Part shown: in pieces, positions 15,561 through 21,268 of the stretch
Numbering within the stretch: position 1 is the stretch's first letter
Layout of the letters: each line of letters begins with the position of its first letter
DNA from: JAGOSA01 sp039795715
GTDB taxonomy: Bacteria; Patescibacteriota; Minisyncoccia; Phycocordibacterales; UBA9973
Length of the DNA stretch: 26,124 bases
Direction: 5' to 3'
Assembly: GCA_039795715.1 (NCBI GenBank)
Contig: JBDKLD010000017.1
Span: 1 to 26,124 of the forward strand
The notes under the pieces: model-generated
The model's database searches: none
Told to the model about the DNA's origin: nothing
What the model saw: only the letters and a program-made list of their open reading frames with translations
Translations under genes and position numbers: made by a program

Positions 15561-16289
15561 TTTTACGGTTTTTTTCTGTTTTGGCTCAGTTTTCGAACGT
15601 TTCCATTCCTCTATTTCTTTGTGATTACCACCGAGCAAAACTTTGGGGACCTTATGCTTCTTGCCTTTCCATTCTAGTATTTCTGGTCGAGTATAGAATT
15701 CTGAAGCTGAAATACGCTCTTCTTCAAGTGATTCAAACTTGCCGAGCACACCCTCAATCTGGCGCGATATAGAATCAATTAAAACCATCGCCGGCAATTC
15801 CCCGCCCGTGAGTACGTAATCGCCGATTGAAATGTCCGCGAAATTCGCTGTGCCGATTTCTTTTTTCAAAATAGCCGCGACTCGCGCATCGATGCCTTCA
15901 TACCGTCCAGAAATCATGATGATATCAGTGTATTTTTTTGCCAGATTTTTTGCTCCAGCTGTGTCGAACTTTTTTCCACTTGGTGAAAAATAGACGATTT
16001 TTATTTTTCCTTTAGAATTTTTTGAGATTTTTTTAATAACGGCTTCAGTTGCCTTGAGTACAGGTTCAGCGCGCAAAATCATGCCAGGACCACCGCCGTA
16101 CGGTCGGTCGTCGACAATGCGAGAAACATTGCCATCTGGCCAAACTTTTTTGTGTTTGCCTGTTACATACTGTCGCGGATCATAGAAACTAACGCGGATT
16201 TTCTTCTCCTTTATCCCCCGTGCCAAAATAGACTCGCCGAGATACGAGTCAAACATGTTTGGGAAAATAGTTATGACGTGAAAATGCAT
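15558..16289 (-). CDS. trmD: tRNA (guanine-37-N1)-methyltransferase
   Basis: The 243-residue protein is TrmD, which methylates G37 next to the anticodon and prevents +1 frameshifting. It belongs to the SPOUT superfamily with a trefoil knot. Recognised elements are FHVITIFPNMFDSYL at the N-terminus, DDRPYGGGPGMILRAEP, the SAM-knot sequences YFSPSGKKFD, ISGRYEGIDARV and ISIGDYVLTGGELPAM, and the C-terminal RNA-binding part with FYTRPEILEWKGKKHKVP. D at DYVLTGGELP is the expected catalytic aspartate. Length matches the family. The -10 box lies six bases before the ATG, predicting a leaderless message. It is separated from khpA and rpsP by an unrelated gene with its own promoter and terminator. 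Confidence 0.96.
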   Translation of the reverse strand: MHFHVITIFPNMFDSYLGESILARGIKEKKIRVSFYDPRQYVTGKHKKVWPDGNVSRIVDDRPYGGGPGMILRAEPVLKATEAVIKKISKNSKGKIKIVYFSPSGKKFDTAGAKNLAKKYTDIIMISGRYEGIDARVAAILKKEIGTANFADISIGDYVLTGGELPAMVLIDSISRQIEGVLGKFESLEEERISASEFYTRPEILEWKGKKHKVPKVLLGGNHKEIEEWKRSKTEPKQKKTVK

Positions 16290-16295
16290 ATATAC

Positions 16296-16301
16296 ATTGT
16301 A
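16296..16301 (-). promoter_or_regulatory. -10 box for trmD, predicting a leaderless mRNA
   Basis: TACAAT (16301-16296 on the minus strand) lies exactly six bases before the trmD ATG, so the normal start position falls on the A of ATG. The -35 is weak (TTTCTC at spacing 16). Confidence 0.5.
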
Positions 16302-16330
16302 CCTTAGCGGTTTTGTGGAGAAATGTAAAT

Positions 16331-16353
16331 AAAAAACCGCATTTAGTGTGCGG
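16331..16353 (-). terminator. Terminator overlapping the stop codon of the 216-aa gene
   Basis: On the minus strand CCGCA (16353-16349) and TGCGG (16341-16337) form a stem, followed by TTTTTTATTT. The TAA stop of the gene (16345-16343) lies in the loop. Confidence 0.7.
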
Positions 16354-16993
16354 CATTCAATAGTTTTGGTGGAGGAAGAATTTGTTGGTAACTTTTGAGC
16401 TCTTCAATAACTTCTTCCGTGTGTTTATTATTAGGAAAAACTTTATCCTTCAAATAACCACTAAAGTTTCTTTGATTGTAGATCTTCGACCACCTATCAA
16501 TTACACCATAAGGGATATGGACACCACAATAATTTGCTCCCATAAGAACTTTCCCCATCGCAACTGAATGTCCTATGAGCATTGGATCATAAATTCTATT
16601 ACGATAACCAGGAAGTGAAGCGTGTAGAAAGCTGTGAACGATAGTTTGAATATACCTTCCGACACCATTCTTCACTTCAAAAACATCTACCAGCCCCCAG
16701 TACAGACGGAGCACTTCTGGCAATTCTCGACCTATTTTATACGCAAGCGCGTGGCATCCTTCGGGCTCATACAATTTAAGAAATGTCTTGCGAACCTTTT
16801 CATCTTGAATATCAGGTACAAAACGTAGGTAATTGTTGCCGAAATCATTGCTCAGTAAATCAAAGAACTTAACAACATTTTTATCGCCAGGGTGTACCAA
16901 CTTAAAGTCTGACCCATAGTACAGTAATCTTTTTTTATTGCTCTCCCGGGGATCAACTTTATGTTGTGCCTCAATAAATTCTAGTATTTCCAT
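16343..16993 (-). CDS. Unrecognised protein with a possible Cys-His-Asp triad
   Basis: The 216-residue protein is not recognised. There is no signal peptide or membrane segment. A block EGCHALAYKIG (C80, H81), then TIVHSFLHASLPGY (H120, H124), then RIYDPMLIGH (D136) resembles by eye the order of a papain/transglutaminase-like C-H-D triad, where a Cys is followed by HS-plus-strand and YDP. This is inference only. It sits between khpA and trmD, where rimM usually is, but shares no RimM features. It has its own promoter (TTGACA-17-TAAAGT) and terminator, so it is a separate unit and may have been inserted. Confidence 0.6.
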   Translation of the reverse strand: MEILEFIEAQHKVDPRESNKKRLLYYGSDFKLVHPGDKNVVKFFDLLSNDFGNNYLRFVPDIQDEKVRKTFLKLYEPEGCHALAYKIGRELPEVLRLYWGLVDVFEVKNGVGRYIQTIVHSFLHASLPGYRNRIYDPMLIGHSVAMGKVLMGANYCGVHIPYGVIDRWSKIYNQRNFSGYLKDKVFPNNKHTEEVIEELKSYQQILPPPKLLNAAH

Positions 16994-17011
16994 GTTTATT
17001 TATTTTTCAGC

Positions 17012-17040
17012 ACTTTATCTATTTTGTCATCAGATGTCAA
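17012..17040 (-). promoter_or_regulatory. Promoter of the 216-aa gene
   Basis: TTGACA (17040-17035) and TAAAGT (17017-17012) on the minus strand are 17 bases apart. Predicted start is about 12 bases before the ATG at 16993. The same pair of hexamers and spacing drives the gene at 17987. Confidence 0.75.
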
Positions 17041-17059
17041 ACTATTGTACGTGAATAAA

Positions 17060-17088
17060 AAACCGTCCATTGCTGGACGATTTTTTTG
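17060..17088. terminator. Terminator after khpA
   Basis: CGTCCA (17064-17069) pairs with TGGACG (17074-17079) around a four-base loop, with an A run on the left and a T run on the right. It can act on both strands; on the minus strand it ends khpA transcription. Confidence 0.75.
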
Positions 17089-17119
17089 AAAACTTTATTA
17101 AGAAAAATTGAAACTTTAT

Positions 17120-17455
17120 TTAGATTCCCTTGAGATCCTCCATTGCTGCATCGATTGACGAAGCTTCGGTCGGCGCCTGTTTTACTGGGCGCTCAGCTCG
17201 TTCATTGGAACCACCTTCTGGCTCATTGATCTTGAGGTTGACGCGAGCATTGTTTTTCATCCCAATCACACGAAGAAGTGTGCGGATTGCCTTGGCGGTG
17301 TGACCATCACGACCGATTATTTTCCCCATATCATCACGATTGACGGTAAGCGTAAGGAGAACTCCCATTTCATCTACATTGCGGCTAATTTTGACATCAG
17401 CTGGATTGTCAACGAGTGAACTGACAACATACTGTAAAAATTCTTGATCTGACAT
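17120..17455 (-). CDS. khpA: KH-domain RNA-binding protein KhpA (YlqC family)
   Basis: The 111-residue protein has a single KH domain: FLQYVVSSLVDNPADVKI, a beta strand LLTLTVNRDDMGKII, the G48-RD-G51 loop of GKIIGRDGHTAKAIRTLLRV, and the strand ARVNLKINEP. KhpA binds RNA, often with KhpB, and affects cell division and envelope gene expression in Gram-positive bacteria. The usual protein ends near residue 80; here a 30-residue polar tail follows (about 82-111). It lies downstream of rpsP as in the common rpsP-khpA-rimM-trmD order. It also has its own promoter candidate in the gap (TTGCCT-16-TATAAT), about 48 bases upstream of the ATG. Confidence 0.88.
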   Translation of the reverse strand: MSDQEFLQYVVSSLVDNPADVKISRNVDEMGVLLTLTVNRDDMGKIIGRDGHTAKAIRTLLRVIGMKNNARVNLKINEPEGGSNERAERPVKQAPTEASSIDAAMEDLKGI

Positions 17456-17509
17456 AATATCTTTTTCGATTGACTGATAAGCGGCAGTTTCGATTTACTG
17501 CTCATTGAA

Positions 17510-17537
17510 ATTATAGCAAATTCGCAACTAGAGGCAA
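17510..17537 (-). promoter_or_regulatory. Promoter upstream of khpA
   Basis: On the minus strand TTGCCT (17537-17532) and TATAAT (17515-17510) are 16 bases apart, with TGC before the -10. Predicted leader is about 48 bases. Confidence 0.65.
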
Positions 17538-17569
17538 CGTTTTTACGTGCACAATTATTTATTTACTAT

Positions 17570-17878
17570 TTATTTAGCGGCTTTGAGGTCTTTACGCTTC
17601 TTGGTTGCAGTTTTTTTAGGCAAAACATTTTTCTTCTTACCTTCAATGACACCTTGTTTGACGAGGAAGTTGTGGACAGTATCCGAAACTTGCACACCTT
17701 GTGACATGCGAAGTTTTACTTCTTCGGCATCAACAATAAACTCGCTTGAGTGCGGATTGTACGAACCGAGGACCTTGAGGAATTTGCCTGTCTTTGCGGC
17801 ATTCTTGTGATCGGTCAAAATGACGCGGAAGTGCGCCTGATTCTTACGGCCGATGCGCTGTAATCTGATCTTTAACAT
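17570..17878 (-). CDS. rpsP: 30S ribosomal protein S16
   Basis: The 102-residue protein is S16: MLKIRLQRIGRKNQAHFRVI at the start, KFLKVLGSYNPHSSEF, then VKLRMSQGVQVSDTVHNFLV. The C-terminal tail is basic (KKTATKKRKDLKAAK). S16 is an early-assembly protein of the small ribosomal subunit. The start at 17878 is chosen over an upstream one at 17920 because it matches the family N-terminus (MLKIRL) and because the -10 box lies six bases before this ATG, predicting a leaderless mRNA. It is the first gene of the rpsP-khpA pair. Confidence 0.97.
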   Translation of the reverse strand: MLKIRLQRIGRKNQAHFRVILTDHKNAAKTGKFLKVLGSYNPHSSEFIVDAEEVKLRMSQGVQVSDTVHNFLVKQGVIEGKKKNVLPKKTATKKRKDLKAAK

Positions 17879-17884
17879 GGCGAC

Positions 17885-17913
17885 ATAGTAGCAGAAGTTT
17901 CGGGAATTGGCAA
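17885..17913 (-). promoter_or_regulatory. Promoter of rpsP, predicting a leaderless mRNA
   Basis: On the minus strand TTGCCA (17913-17908) and TACTAT (17890-17885) are 17 bases apart, with TGC directly before the -10. Six bases separate the -10 from the ATG at 17878, so transcription should start on the A of the start codon. Confidence 0.7.
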
Positions 17914-17933
17914 ATGCCACACAGAAGGGCTTT

Positions 17934-17962
17934 TTGACAGTGTAAATATATCGGAGTAAAGT
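17934..17962 (+). promoter_or_regulatory. Promoter of the 230-aa gene
   Basis: TTGACA (17934-17939) and TAAAGT (17957-17962) are 17 bases apart. Predicted start is near 17969, about 18 bases before the ATG at 17987. It is divergent from the rpsP promoter with the two -35 boxes about 20 bases apart. Confidence 0.75.
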
Positions 17963-17986
17963 TTACCTAAATAAAAACCTACTACC

Positions 17987-18679
17987 ATGATCCCTACAAA
18001 ACAAAATATGATTATCGAAAAAACAATGGATGTATGTAAAGCATTCATCCAATTGAGCACCGAGGTAAGCATCAACATCGATAGAGAAAATCGTGAATTG
18101 CCAAACGAAGATATTGAGCAACACATTATCGAACTATTTAAATCAATTGTCTTCTTTTACAGAAATGACGATGAAGGTCTTTTACGCCTCTACCGATCAA
18201 GCGAACTATGGAAAAAAGCTATCAGAATTGAATTCCAAATGGATGATGAGGACGAAAAGGGCTATTGGTTCTACCATGCCTTTGATGTCAAGCCAAACGC
18301 TCTACTTGAAATCTACTTAGCGGAACATCCAACAATTGGGTTCGAAAAAATCCTAGAAATGTTCGAGCATGGGCGTCGAGAAAAATTTTTGCAATTGGAG
18401 CTACCGATCAAGGATATTGTCGATGAAAAAATGTTAAACCACTCAACTGATGAAATCCTTTACATTATTGACGACAGGGTCCGTAATGAAAATCTTTCAA
18501 ACCCAAAGGCAATCTCTCAATTTTTAGCTTGGCTTTTCAGTATTCTCCCAAGGAAAATAGAGCGTGTTCTGCAAACATACGAAGAAAGTGAAAATCCTTT
18601 TTGCAGGGATATCGCACTGACTGCACGCCAAACACTTGAGTACGAAGCCAAAGAGCAATTATCTATTAATTTTAGTTAA
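17987..18679 (+). CDS. Unrecognised soluble acidic protein
   Basis: The 230-residue protein is not recognised. There is no signal peptide or membrane helix. It is rich in D, E and aromatic residues and probably largely helical, with blocks such as HIIELFKSIVFFYRNDDEGL, KKAIRIEFQMDDEDEKGYWF and FLAWLFSILPRKIERVLQTY. The gene is monocistronic, with a strong promoter (TTGACA-17-TAAAGT) and a hairpin terminator directly after the stop. The same promoter pair drives the 216-aa gene at 16343, so both may belong to the same expression class. No function can be given. Confidence 0.6.
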   Translation: MIPTKQNMIIEKTMDVCKAFIQLSTEVSINIDRENRELPNEDIEQHIIELFKSIVFFYRNDDEGLLRLYRSSELWKKAIRIEFQMDDEDEKGYWFYHAFDVKPNALLEIYLAEHPTIGFEKILEMFEHGRREKFLQLELPIKDIVDEKMLNHSTDEILYIIDDRVRNENLSNPKAISQFLAWLFSILPRKIERVLQTYEESENPFCRDIALTARQTLEYEAKEQLSINFS

Positions 18680-18688
18680 AGTATTAAT

Positions 18689-18716
18689 TCCCCGTTTTTT
18701 TATTCGGGGATTTTTT
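18689..18716 (+). terminator. Terminator after the 230-aa gene
   Basis: TCCCCG (18689-18694) pairs with CGGGGA (18705-18710) across a T-rich loop, then six T residues follow. Confidence 0.8.
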
Positions 18717-18741
18717 ATAAAAAAAACCACCCATTGGGCAG

Positions 18742-19134
18742 TTATTTATTCCTTGAATTATATATCTCCTTCTCATCTGGCCTGTGACTTGGGGTTAGGT
18801 TGTTTTTGTCATACGACAAGCCAACTTCTCTGCGAATATCGTCACAAGTATAAAAAGAAAATTGTGACATTTCTTCTACCTTACGACAATGCCGATTCAG
18901 GATTGCAAATGGCAAGTAGCAAAGGCCAAATCCAATAATTATGAAGCAGATAACTGTGACTTCCTTGTATGGTTCGGAGAGAAAATTTTCTTTCAATAAT
19001 GGGAATAATGTATCCGCATGGTAAAAAAAGATTGCAATTGCTACTACAGATAGACCTGATACAAGGGACATATTGTAGGGCAATTCTTGATGAAGTTCAT
19101 CATGAATCGCTTTGTGTTCTTGGGGTGTCAGCAT
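18742..19134 (-). CDS. Small membrane protein with two predicted helices
   Basis: The family is not recognised. Starting at the ATG 19134 the product is 130 residues. A polar N-terminus (LTPQEHKAIHDELHQELPY) is followed by a helix LVSGLSVVAIAIFFYHADTL and a second helix VTVICFIIIGFGLCYLPFAI. A soluble tail of about 55 residues contains CRKVEEMSQFSFYTCDDI. The start is set by the promoter TTGACA-16-TATAAT whose -10 lies at 19169-19174; longer versions beginning at 19191 or 19212 would start upstream of the transcript. The gene is divergent from rnr and their promoters overlap. It converges on the gene at 17987. Confidence 0.6.
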   Translation of the reverse strand: MLTPQEHKAIHDELHQELPYNMSLVSGLSVVAIAIFFYHADTLFPLLKENFLSEPYKEVTVICFIIIGFGLCYLPFAILNRHCRKVEEMSQFSFYTCDDIRREVGLSYDKNNLTPSHRPDEKEIYNSRNK

Positions 19135-19168
19135 ATGTTTATTTTTAGTGAGCGTGAATATTTTTAAA

Positions 19169-19196
19169 ATTATACATTTTTTCTTGCTCATGTCAA
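19169..19196 (-). promoter_or_regulatory. Promoter of the small membrane protein gene
   Basis: On the minus strand TTGACA (19196-19191) and TATAAT (19174-19169) are perfect hexamers 16 bases apart. Predicted start is about 28 bases before the ATG at 19134. Confidence 0.8.
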
Positions 19197-19212
19197 TATT
19201 TTGTGCTACCAT
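19184..19212 (+). promoter_or_regulatory. Promoter of rnr, predicting a leaderless mRNA
   Basis: TTGCTC (19184-19189) and TACCAT (19207-19212) are 17 bases apart with TGC before the -10. Six bases separate the -10 from the ATG at 19219. The element overlaps the divergent promoter at 19169-19196, so the two probably compete for polymerase. Confidence 0.6.
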
Positions 19213-19218
19213 ACCCTA

Positions 19219-20073
19219 ATGCATAAAACTAGCAAAAATCTGAAATCTAATCCAAAAAATCCCACTTTTGTCGAAGGTATTTTGGTCATCACCGCTCGCG
19301 GTTCTGGTATCGTTCGCTCAAAAGAAATCGAAAAATCAATCGAAATTGATGCCAGCAAATTGAACACTGGACTCCACGGCGACATGGTCGTGGCTTCGAT
19401 CAAAGGTCCTTCACGGTATCCTGACAGCCTAGTTGGTTCAGTTGAAAAAATCCTACGCCGTTCAAAAGTCGCGCACGCCGGCCTACTCGAAAAGAAAAAT
19501 GGCGAATGGATAATGACTGGTTCTGACCCTCGTCTCTATACTCAAGTCCGCATCACCGAATGGACTGCTGGTTCGACGCCAAACAATGTCACGCCGAACG
19601 AAACCGTAGTACTTGTAGCGATTACATCGTGGCCAAAAGGTGGCGTGATTGTCGGGGCATTGAATCCTGTAGCCAATGAGAAGCTTCCCTCCGGCCGCGT
19701 TATTAAAATAGCCGGTAAAAAAGGCGAGCCCGATACAGAAGAAAAAGTTTTTGCACTTGAACGCGGTTTCGATGGTCATTTTCCAAAAGACGTTGAAGAC
19801 GAGGCACAAAAAATCCGCGAAAACTTCAAAATTGAGCAGACAGAAAAAGACCGTCGTGACATGCGCGGTATTTTCACTTGTACTATTGACCCAAAAGACG
19901 CCAAAGATTTTGATGACGCTATTTCATTTCAAACATTGCCAAACGGCAACATGGAAATCGGAGTGCATATCGCTGACGTCTCATACTTTGTCCGCCCAGG
20001 AACCGCACTCGACAACGAGGCTCGCGAACGCGCAACTTCCGTCTACCTCGTTGACCGCACGATTCCGATGTAA
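19219..20073 (+). CDS. rnr: Ribonuclease R, N-terminal part (cut by in-frame TAA)
   Basis: The frame encodes the first 284 residues of an RNase R/RNase II exoribonuclease. RNase R degrades structured RNA processively 3' to 5' and takes part in rRNA and tmRNA quality control. A cold-shock/OB region (about 17-160, FVEGILVITARGSGIV and VVLVAITSWPKGG) is followed by the start of the RNB domain. The catalytic signature TIDPKDAKDFDDAIS gives D224, D230, D232 and D233. The frame ends at TAA 20071-20073, directly after TSVYLVDRTIPM, where family members usually continue LPEVLSNDLCSL. The next codons are exactly PEVLSNDLCSL, so TAA occupies a conserved leucine position and a TTA-to-TAA change is the simplest cause. 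Alone this fragment lacks most of the RNB domain. Confidence 0.85.
   Translation: MHKTSKNLKSNPKNPTFVEGILVITARGSGIVRSKEIEKSIEIDASKLNTGLHGDMVVASIKGPSRYPDSLVGSVEKILRRSKVAHAGLLEKKNGEWIMTGSDPRLYTQVRITEWTAGSTPNNVTPNETVVLVAITSWPKGGVIVGALNPVANEKLPSGRVIKIAGKKGEPDTEEKVFALERGFDGHFPKDVEDEAQKIRENFKIEQTEKDRRDMRGIFTCTIDPKDAKDFDDAISFQTLPNGNMEIGVHIADVSYFVRPGTALDNEARERATSVYLVDRTIPM
20071..20073 (+). other. In-frame TAA interrupting rnr
   Basis: The stop codon sits between the codons for IPM and PEVLSNDLC. The reading frame is intact on both sides, which excludes an indel. The site could be a true mutation, a sequencing or assembly error, or (less likely) readthrough. Confidence 0.85.
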
Positions 20074-20130
20074 CCTGAAGTTCTCTCAAATGATCTCTGT
20101 TCGCTCACACCAGCGACTGACAAGTGCGCA

Positions 20131-21240
20131 ATGAGTGCCATTGTTGAAATGACACCGAGCTTTCAGATAGTAAATACTTGGTTCGGTCGCACTGTTATCC
20201 ATTCTCAAAAACGATTTACCTACGAAGAAGCATTTGAGGTTTTGGAAAATGGTGGTCAGCACAAGGACATTTTACAAACACTCAACAAAATCGCCAAAAA
20301 CCTACGTAGCAAAAGAATGCAGGCTGGCGCGCTCTCACTCGAAAGTGATGAAATAAAATTTGCGCTCGACGAATTTGGCTTCCCTATCGGCATCATGCGC
20401 AAAGTCCGCAACGACGCGCACAAACTCGTCGAAGAATTTATGCTCTTGGCAAATGCAATCGTGGCAGAAGAGCTCGGCAAAAATAAAGCCGAAGAAATGA
20501 ACGGCGCGATGCTCTACCGCATTCACGACAAGCCAACTATTGAGAAAATGGAAAATCTATCGGCGTTCATGCAAAGCCTCGGCCACACTGCTGAACTCAA
20601 GAAAGGAGTTGTGCCGTCGCATGTGCTCGCGCAAGCCATCGCCGATACCGATGATGAAACTATAAAAGAAGTTATCCAGAGCATCATTATCCGCAGTCAG
20701 CAAAAAGCTATTTACTCTTCTGACAACAAAGGTCACTTTGGTTTGGCGCTCGAATACTACACACATTTTACTTCGCCAATTCGCCGTTACCCCGACGTCG
20801 TCATCCATCGTCTATTAGAAGAAACAACTACGCACAAGAAGATTTCGGGTCGTGAGAAAAAATCCTTTGCTGATATTGCCTCACACTCATCAATGCGGGA
20901 AGTTGACGCACAAGAAGCAGAACGTGCGTCCGACAAGTACTACCAAACACTCTACATGCGCGACAAAGTTGGACAAGTTTTGTCCGGAACGGTGACAGGG
21001 CTCAACGATCGCGGACTTTTTGTGCGTGACGATGTCAGCTACTCGGAAGGTTTTGTGAGATTCAAAGACCAATACAGTGAAAAATTTATTTTTAATAAAA
21101 AGAATTACACAGCGACGGGTGAAAAAACTGGCGTGGCGTTCGCGATGGGTGATAAAGTAAAGGTAAAAGTCACTGACGTTCGTCCCGACAGACGCGAAAT
21201 TGATTTCAGTTTGTTGAAAGAGGAAGCACAGCAAGATTAA
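20131..21240 (+). CDS. rnr: Ribonuclease R, C-terminal part (same frame after the TAA)
   Basis: The same frame stays open from 20074 to the TAA at 21240. The first ATG is at 20131 (MSAIVEMTPSF), but it lies inside the conserved RNB domain and has no Shine-Dalgarno, so it is not a natural gene start. RNB motifs continue with YRIHDKPTIEKME, HFGLALEYYTHFTSPIRRYPDVVIHRLL and a C-terminal S1 domain (VLSGTVTGLNDRGLFVRDD, KVKVKVTDVRPDRREIDFSL). The whole gene, 19219-21240, would give about 673 residues, a normal RNase R length, and shows no other disruption. The CapA-like gene starts 28 bases later on the same strand. Confidence 0.8.
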   Translation: MSAIVEMTPSFQIVNTWFGRTVIHSQKRFTYEEAFEVLENGGQHKDILQTLNKIAKNLRSKRMQAGALSLESDEIKFALDEFGFPIGIMRKVRNDAHKLVEEFMLLANAIVAEELGKNKAEEMNGAMLYRIHDKPTIEKMENLSAFMQSLGHTAELKKGVVPSHVLAQAIADTDDETIKEVIQSIIIRSQQKAIYSSDNKGHFGLALEYYTHFTSPIRRYPDVVIHRLLEETTTHKKISGREKKSFADIASHSSMREVDAQEAERASDKYYQTLYMRDKVGQVLSGTVTGLNDRGLFVRDDVSYSEGFVRFKDQYSEKFIFNKKNYTATGEKTGVAFAMGDKVKVKVTDVRPDRREIDFSLLKEEAQQD

Positions 21241-21268
21241 GAAAAAATAAAGGAAAGATAAAAGAAAT

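Noticed and set aside
15474..15677. Plus-strand frame of 67 codons with a hydrophobic middle
   Set aside because: It runs through a clear hairpin terminator and into trmD, and its hydrophobicity comes from the T-rich terminator.
4833..20073. Alternative genetic code with stop codons read as sense
   Set aside because: TAA and TAG both end many intact genes here, and the two interruptions use different codons.
20074..20130. Independent translation start for the 3' half of rnr
   Set aside because: No Shine-Dalgarno, no promoter, and the region encodes conserved RNB residues (PEVLSNDLCSL) before the first ATG.
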